The notes beneath the pieces are model-generated. The model did not search any database. It had not been told where the DNA came from and worked only from the letters and a program-made list of their open reading frames with translations. Positions 9,120 to 14,201 of a DNA stretch of 14,201 nucleotides are shown here, in pieces; position 1 is the stretch's first letter, and every line of letters begins with the position of its first letter. The translations under genes and the position numbers were made by a program. The DNA lies in NCBI GenBank assembly GCA_030770425.1, contig JASJFT010000438.1:1-14201 (forward strand), in the 5' to 3' direction. The DNA comes from Darksidea phi. Its lineage: Eukaryota > Ascomycota > Dothideomycetes > Pleosporales > Lentitheciaceae.

Positions 9120-9960
9120 CTTTATATAAGTAGTATATAATACTAAGTTATTTAGACCTAGTAATACTAAAATATTTAACTAAAAAGATTAATAGTATAA
9201 AGATTTTTAATATAAAGCCGTTCGACTATAAGTCTTATAGTATAGTAAAATTATTATAAATTTTTTCTTATATACTATAAGAACGCCTCTCTTATATTCT
9301 AGATAAGGTCTATATTAATATTATAGAACCTATTATACCTAAAGGATATAATAAAGAGCGCTACTAGATATTTATTACTAATAACTTTTTCTAATACTAT
9401 TAGATATTTTACTTAGACTCTAGAGTCTTACTTACTAAAGAACTAATTAAGTAGTATAACGCTTAAGAAATAGAAATAGGTCTTCGCGTTAATACTATCT
9501 ACTTTAATAATACTAGAGAATTTATAAGTAATCGACTCGAATAATATACTAAAAGTAAGAATATTAAACTTAAGTACTTTCCATCGTATAATATCTTAAG
9601 AAACGATATTATAGAATATACTAATAGTATTACTTCTATAAGTATATATATAATATATATTACTATTAGTATCCTTTAGAATTTATAGCTATATATAGTA
9701 TAATATTAAGTATAGAATTAGAACTTCCTATTAACCTCTAGTATTCCTATTAAGAAAATACCCTATAAGATATATTAATCGAAAAATAATATTTCTAACC
9801 TAGTACTAAATCTTACCCTTATTTATATCTTTAATTATATTAATTATATTTATATATCTAAGGTAAAGCGTATACGTAGTAAAAAACTAGTACCTTATAA
9901 CTAGAAGGATTATTTAGTTAGTATAATAGCTAAGAATATATATAAGATATATATTTCTAA
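9120..9960 (+). other. Copia integrase remnant (zinc finger plus D,D35E core)
   Basis: Pre-integrase zinc finger H-X4-H-X25-C-X2-C at 9134, 9149, 9227 and 9236, all now Tyr. Core: first Asp now Asn (9317-9319) in a YINIIEPI block (from HIDIVGPI), second Asp now Asn in YFNNTREF (9506-9508, from HFDNxxEF), Glu intact (9614-9616). The second-to-third spacing is exactly 35 residues. A KVKRIRSKKLVPYNQKDYLV block near 9863, from the copia KLxPRxxxGxLVG region, closes it. Confidence 0.93.
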
Positions 9961-10349
9961 GATAGAAAATATTATTTATTTAATTATAGTCTACTAGGAT
10001 TTCTATAACTATAATATTAAAATTACTATATCTAGTTCTAATAAGCTCTCTCTCTCTACCTAATTATCTCTAATTACTAAGATTTTACTTTTTAATATAG
10101 TTACTAACGCTATTAACCTTATAGATAACGATTAGTAGGAATAACTTTAAGAAGTAGTAGGATTATAATCTAATCTAGGGGGTAACCCTACTAATACTAC
10201 TATATAAGAGAAGGACTAAGATAAGAATACTATTATACCTAATATATTATTAGAATAAGTCTTTAATAGCCCCTTAAAGCTATATAGAAATAAACTAAAT
10301 TATATACTAATAAATAAAAATAAGTATTATCGTCTCTACTTTATATTTC

Positions 10350-11250
10350 TAATATTTAAGTAGACTTTTATCTTTACTATTATAAAAGTACTAATAGATA
10401 TATTACTATTAAGCCTTCTATCCGAACTAAAGAATTATTATAAATTTAAATTATACCCTTATAGGGATTAATTTTAACTTATTATAAATAAGAAGTTTAA
10501 TTCTCTTAAATAAAATAATACCTAGTATTCTATAATATCTACGGAACTAAACTAGTATAAAGCGATATCTAGCTAGTAGGTATATAAGTATAAGAATAAT
10601 ACTAATAGTAAACTTCTTAAATATAAAGTATATCTTATTATCTATAGTAATTTTTAGGTATACTTAGAGTATTTCTAATTTATCTACTTATATATTATAT
10701 ATATAATAATTCTACGTACCCTCTTTATACTTATTATCCTTTAAGATCTAGAATATAAATAAATTAATATTATTACTATCTATCTTAATATTTATTTAAA
10801 TAATAAGTACCTTATTCTTTTATAACTCTCCCTAGGTATTATAAATAATAGTACTACTATTTAACTACTACGTAGAATTTATAGACTTAAAGAATCTATC
10901 TTACTATAGTATCTTAACCTTAAAATCTTACTTTTAGACCTTAGATATATACCTTTAGTCTCTAATTTATATATCTTTATTAATAAGAATACTCGAGGTA
11001 TTATTATCGTATATATTAATAATCTTATCCTTACTACCTATACTAAAAAGAATATAGCTATTCTTAAGAATACTATTTTTAAGTATTATAAGGCTCGAGA
11101 CCTTAGACTACTATTCTTCTACTTAGGTATTAAAATTATTAAAGATAAGAATAAGTATATACTCTCTATCTTAATAGGCTCGTATTTTAATAAACTTATT
11201 ATAGACTACTATATAGATAAAGAGCTATCTATAAAGATTTCTTTATCTTT
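10350..11250 (+). other. Copia reverse transcriptase remnant
   Basis: The RT catalytic motif is at 11012-11023 as YINN (from YVDD or YIDD), inside GIIIVYINNLIL. It is followed by LFFYLGIKI (from xFLGIxI), the standard downstream block. Upstream, RLKESILLQYLNLKILLLDL near 10880 and the YLNIYLNN region (about 10780) keep the fold outline. Both catalytic Asp are Asn, so the enzyme is dead. Confidence 0.9.
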
Positions 11251-11489
11251 AAAGTATCTTAAAAAGTACCTATAAGATATAGACGTCTTTTAAAATACTA
11301 TTAAATAATATTAGTCTCTTATTACTTATCTCCTATATTCTATAAGTATATACCGTTCTAATATAGTATAGTATATATACTTTATAGCCCGCTTTATAAA
11401 TAATTCTATTTTCTAGTAACTTAATCTACTATTATATATTATTCGTTATATTAAGAACTATTATATCTTTAAAATCTAATATAATAGCT

Positions 11490-11956
11490 TTAATATAAAC
11501 GACCTAGCTATCTATTTAGACGCCGTTTACGTAGATAGCGCTAGTAATAGAAAATTATTATATAGCTATATCTTTAAGCTAGCTAGTAGTCTTATTTTAT
11601 ATAAATTACTTAAATAGTATATTATTATAACTTCTTTTACTAAAGCTAAATTCGTCGCTATAATATACGTAGTAAAGGAAGCTACTTAGCTATATAATCT
11701 TTTTACTTAGTTTAATTATAAAGAAAATAACCTTAAGCTTATAAGACTATACGTCGATAACCTCTCTATAATTATACTAATTTATAGTAATAGTTACTAT
11801 AAGTAATTAAAGTATATTAATATTTAGTATAAATACGCCTAATAAGAGGTTAAAAATAATAATTTAAATATTATCTACCTCCCTAAGGTCGATATACTCG
11901 CTAATAGATTAACTAAGCCCTATTACTTATTCTTATATAAGAACTTTATTACTTAA
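11490..11956 (+). other. Copia RNase H remnant and C-terminus
   Basis: The IYLDAVYVDSASNRK block (from YxDADxAGxxxxRKS) keeps its first Asp (11519-11521). It is followed by TKAKFVAIIYVVKEA (from TEAEYxAxxxAxKEA), with Glu to Lys changes, then IRLYVDNLS (from LxxDNxSA) with Asp intact, and NIIYLPKVDILANRLTK (from ..TxxxxADxLTK). These are the standard final copia blocks. Confidence 0.9.
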
Positions 11957-12164
11957 ATAGATATAATTACTATTAATAATAACTCTATACTATAAATTAT
12001 AGTATAATTACTCTAAAATTAGACTATTTTATAGTACTTTTATATTATTTTATAGTATCTTTACTATAAAATTATACTCTAGTAGAGAGTACGTTTCTTT
12101 CTTATTAAAACTTAATTATATACCCTCTAGTAAGTATTAGTAAAATTCTCTCCTTTATAAGCCT

Positions 12165-12174
12165 TAGGGAGGTA
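12165..12174 (+). other. Copia polypurine tract
   Basis: Purine run tagggaggta immediately upstream of the 3' LTR, in the place where plus-strand DNA synthesis is primed. Such a G-rich run is otherwise rare in this window. Confidence 0.75.
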
Positions 12175-12425
12175 TATTAATAGTCCTCTTTAGAATTTCT
12201 ATTTAATCTAATTTAAGCCTTATTTACTATATTTTACTATAAGATATTACGTACCGCTAAGTATTACCTAATCCTTTAGTATTACCTCGTTTACTATATT
12301 TTATAATAAGATATTACGTATTAAGGTAACTAACGCCTCGTACTTACTATATAGTCTACTTCTAATATAGATTCTATAATATACTAATCTCGTAACTATA
12401 TAACTTCTACCCTTACTAATTTATA
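12175..12425 (+). repeat. Copia 3' LTR
   Basis: Second LTR copy, the same 251-bp length as the 5' LTR. It is preceded directly by the polypurine tract. It keeps several CpG (for example 12391-12392) where the 5' copy has CpA or TpA. Confidence 0.93.
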
Positions 12426-13019
12426 AAAAGCTTATACTAATAAGTATTATATTAAGCTAGTTATATATAAATATATTATTTATAAACTTAAATAGTTAAC
12501 TCTTTATCTTTAGTAAACTTTAACTTAGATAGAAGTTAAGAATACTCTTTTTTAGTATAAGTAAAAGACTTATTAGTTACTACTAAATTATAAAAAATAT
12601 TCTAAAAGAGATATTTACTATAATAAATTAAAAATAATAATATCTTATATTTATAACTAATAAATTAATAGTTTAAATATAATCGAGTTAGTAGTATTAT
12701 ACGACTAAAATAAAGAATATAATAGATAAGATAAAGATAATAAGCTATAAAAGTCTTAGAATCTTTAGATATTATTAGAATCTAAAAGAAAAATAAAGAA
12801 TAGAACTTAAATATCTATAAAATAGAATATTACCTACTCTTATACCTAGGTAAAGGATAGAATAACTAGAATATTAGACTAAGAAAAGAATTACTAGTAT
12901 ATATATACGAGTTATAGTATAGTATAAAAGAAATTATTAAAGTAATTAGACTACTACTAAATAGAATTATAAGAAAGAAAATATAACTTTAAAAATAAAA
13001 TTTTAAAAAGAGAAGTAAG
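12426..13019 (+). other. Unassigned AT-rich stretch before the LTR-like repeat
   Basis: About 590 bp. One frame (for example from 12523) can be read to the end with TAA/TAG as former Gln/Trp, and gives Lys/Glu/Tyr/Ile-rich sequence, but lack of TGA makes every frame look like this, so it is weak evidence. It ends in a purine-rich run, aaaaagagaagtaag (13005-13019), directly before the LTR-like repeat at 13020. The run fits a polypurine tract. The stretch could therefore be the 3' inside of another LTR element, cut on its left side by the copia insertion. Confidence 0.4.
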
Positions 13020-13112
13020 TATTATAACTCTATACGAACTATAGAATATAGAGTATTTTAAAAAAGTTAAAAGCTAAGATAAGAGCTTAGTTAGTAATTT
13101 AATATTATATAA

Positions 13113-13215
13113 TAATAATCTAGTTAATCTATATCTTAGTAAGTAAAGTAAGTAAAGTATAACTAATAATAATCTAGTTAATCTATATCTTAGTAAATAA
13201 AGTAAGTAGAGTAAG
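13113..13215 (+). repeat. 54-bp tandem duplication inside the LTR-like sequence
   Basis: The block ctagttaatctatatcttag recurs 54 bp apart (anchors 13121 and 13175), with an aagtaaagtaagt-type tail after each. The second LTR-like copy has the first unit (anchor 14151) and the start of the next, then the window ends. Confidence 0.9.
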
Positions 13216-13230
13216 ATAAAGTAGAATAGA

Positions 13231-13238
13231 TATAAAAG
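13231..13238 (+). promoter_or_regulatory. TATA-like box in the LTR-like sequence
   Basis: tataaaag within the proposed LTR, downstream of the 54-bp repeats, where an LTR promoter would lie. In an AT-rich window such a match is weak evidence on its own. Confidence 0.3.
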
Positions 13239-13380
13239 AGTAGAGAATCTTCTAGATTTTCTATCTTAATTCTTTATAGTTAATCTTTAGTTCTTTATCT
13301 AATACTTATAAATAAGATTAGATCTTTTTCTAAGTAATTATTCTAATAATAGAATTTATTAACTTAATCTTAATCTATTA

Positions 13381-14049
13381 GAAACTAATAGTATAATAAA
13401 TATTTTATTAGTTCTAATCTAGATCCTATATAAAGATACGTATAATATATAATACTACTTAGAAGTAAATTAAGAGAAAGATTATTATTATTATAATAAT
13501 AAAGAGCTTAGCTCTCTCTATATAAATCTATTAGAGTATAGAGATAATACTTTTCTAATCTATTAGAACTTAGGAATAGTTATTCCCGAGTATTATATAG
13601 CTTAAATATTATAATATATCTTCTAGATATATTATATAATAGTATATCTACTAATAAGCTAACTAAGTATATAGTTATAATATATAGTACGTATATACTA
13701 ATACTTATACTAGTACTATTACTAAGTAAGCTAGTTAAGCTTTTAAATAAATATAAGCTCTAATACTTATATAATACGAGTATTTACTACTTATAGATAA
13801 TAATAAATATTTTATAAATTAATCTTTCTTTTTTCCTCTTCTCTAGAATAATAATATAATAGCTTATATATATATTATCCTTTCTTTAAGCTTTTCTTAG
13901 ACTTTTATTATAAGTTTCTTATAAATTAGATACTAATTTTTTTAAACTAATATCTACTCTCGTACTATTTATATATATATTACTACTATCTACTTTACTT
14001 ATATTTTAGATACTTTAATTCTTCTAATAGCTTTTAACTATAATTATAA
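13381..14049. other. Gene-free AT-rich stretch between LTR-like copies
   Basis: About 670 bp with no readable domain and no purine tract before the second LTR-like copy. A short pyrimidine run lies at 13827-13844. This argues against a simple 5' LTR-inside-3' LTR element and for two neighbouring elements or solo LTRs, though a very short non-autonomous element is possible. Confidence 0.4.
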
Positions 14050-14201
14050 TATTATAACCCTACGTAAACTATAGGATACGGGATATCCTAAGAAGATTAG
14101 AAGCTAAGATAAGGACTTAGTTAATAATCTAATATTATATAATAATAATCTAGTTAATCTATATCTTAGCGAATAGAGTAAATAGAGTATAACTAATAAT
14201 A
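14050..14201 (+). repeat. LTR-like sequence, second copy, cut by window end
   Basis: Matches 13020-13171 at a constant 1030-bp offset. This copy is less altered: it keeps ccctacg and gggatatcc where the first copy has tctatac-like and gagtatttt-like sequence. It continues past the window. Confidence 0.8.

Larger units (their letters stand above)
7510..11956 (+). pseudogene. Ty1/copia gag-pol polyprotein, RIP-inactivated
   Basis: One frame (codon starts leaving remainder 2 on division by 3) carries every landmark I checked. These are a gag block at 7742, the basic KKEEEKRVDKRR stretch at 8249, the CCHC knuckle at 8390, the integrase zinc finger at 9134-9238, integrase D,D,E at 9317, 9506 and 9614, RT YINN at 11012, the RNase H Asp at 11519, and the tail KNFIT before TAA at 11954. 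So no net frameshift has occurred over about 4.2 kb, yet the frame is full of TAA/TAG from Gln and Trp codons and has no ATG. In life it would be a Gag-Pol polyprotein cut by its own protease. I could not see the protease D-S/T-G motif clearly (expected near 8640-8700). The start is approximate. Confidence 0.92.
6805..12425 (+). mobile_element. Complete Ty1/copia LTR retrotransposon, RIP-inactivated
   Basis: About 5.62 kb: 5' LTR, gag-pol in a single frame, polypurine tract, 3' LTR. The domain order gag, integrase, RT, RNase H marks it as Ty1/copia. Both LTRs start with tatta(g/a)tag, a RIPed TGTT start. The flanks give candidate 5-bp target duplications: aaagt (6800-6804) against aaagc (12427-12431), differing by one transition, or aaaag (6799-6803 and 12426-12430) if the ends are shifted by one base. 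The exact ends are thus uncertain by a few bases. The copy was structurally complete when RIP struck. Confidence 0.93.
13020..13380 (+). repeat. LTR-like sequence, first copy
   Basis: From 13020 the sequence matches 14050 onward at an offset of exactly 1030 bp, without gaps over the visible 150 bp, with differences of transition type. It starts tattataa, a likely RIPed TGTTATGA, and is preceded by a purine run, as a 3' LTR would be. It holds a TATA-like box, tataaaag, at 13231-13238. The right end cannot be fixed, since the second copy runs off the window; about 13380 is a guess from the drop in structure. Confidence 0.6.
1..14201. other. RIP-saturated AT-rich transposon block
   Basis: CpA/TpG dinucleotides are almost absent on both strands: I count 7 CpA and 2 TpG, where several hundred of each would be expected at this base composition. 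C persists before C, T and G. In Pezizomycotina, repeat-induced point mutation converts C to T in repeated DNA, preferring CpA, which gives exactly this pattern. The depletion runs across element boundaries and the gene-free stretches, so the whole window has been hit, either because all of it is repetitive or because RIP leaked from flanking repeats. Only one ATG lies on the + strand (18-20) and three on the - strand (17-19, 7021-7023, 9582-9584). His, Gln, Met, Cys and Trp codons have practically vanished. Confidence 0.96.

Noticed and set aside
12523..13019. A real small gene read with stops as Gln/Trp
   Set aside because: TGA is absent from the whole stretch, so any frame can be read that way; there is no domain, start codon or frame-specific bias to support it.
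13113..13215. CRISPR-like direct repeats
   Set aside because: Two adjoining 54-bp units in an LTR-like sequence, with no unique spacers.
1..14201. Mitochondrial or bacterial AT-rich DNA
   Set aside because: High AT alone would not remove CpA and TpG selectively while sparing CpG, and the content is LTR retrotransposons of fungal type.

Overview
The window looks like a piece of an AT-rich, transposon-packed block from a filamentous ascomycete genome (Pezizomycotina); the species cannot be told. GC is roughly 20-25% by eye. The decisive signal is near-total loss of CpA and its complement TpG. Reading every line I count only 7 CpA (17, 57, 5763, 6957, 7021, 9016, 9582) and 2 TpG (19, 6420) in 14.2 kb, while CpG, CpC and CpT remain. 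This is the footprint of repeat-induced point mutation (RIP) driven almost to completion. I see no live gene: ATG occurs once on the + strand and three times on the - strand, and reading frames are full of TAA/TAG where Gln and Trp codons stood.

Layout. 52-1133: an element bounded by long inverted repeats, each with an inner A or T homopolymer; its class is unknown. 1134-2280: unassigned sequence with a 14-bp tandem repeat, probably the leader or gag side of the next element. 2281-5435: a Ty3/gypsy pol relic on the + strand, in the order RT, RNase H, integrase, C-terminal chromodomain, so a chromovirus. 5521-5757: three 75-bp tandem repeats. 5758-6804: gene-free sequence with a pyrimidine tract and a perfect 10-bp hairpin. 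6805-12425: a complete Ty1/copia element on the + strand, with two LTRs of about 251 bp, a CCHC Gag, and integrase, RT and RNase H all in one frame. 12426-13019: unassigned AT-rich sequence ending in a purine-rich run. 13020-13380 and 14050-14201 (cut by the window end): two copies of another LTR-like sequence 1030 bp apart, with a 54-bp internal duplication.

The genes do not work together as a pathway. They are independent selfish elements, inserted next to or into one another and then silenced by mutation. Protein folds can still be read because RIP changes are predictable: Gln/Trp to stop, His/Cys to Tyr, Asp to Asn, Glu to Lys, Met to Ile. In both retroelements the RT catalytic YxDD now reads YINN, and at least one integrase catalytic Asp reads Asn. 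I found no new gene system; the points of interest are the completeness of RIP, the few spared sites, the repeat structures and the unclassified elements.
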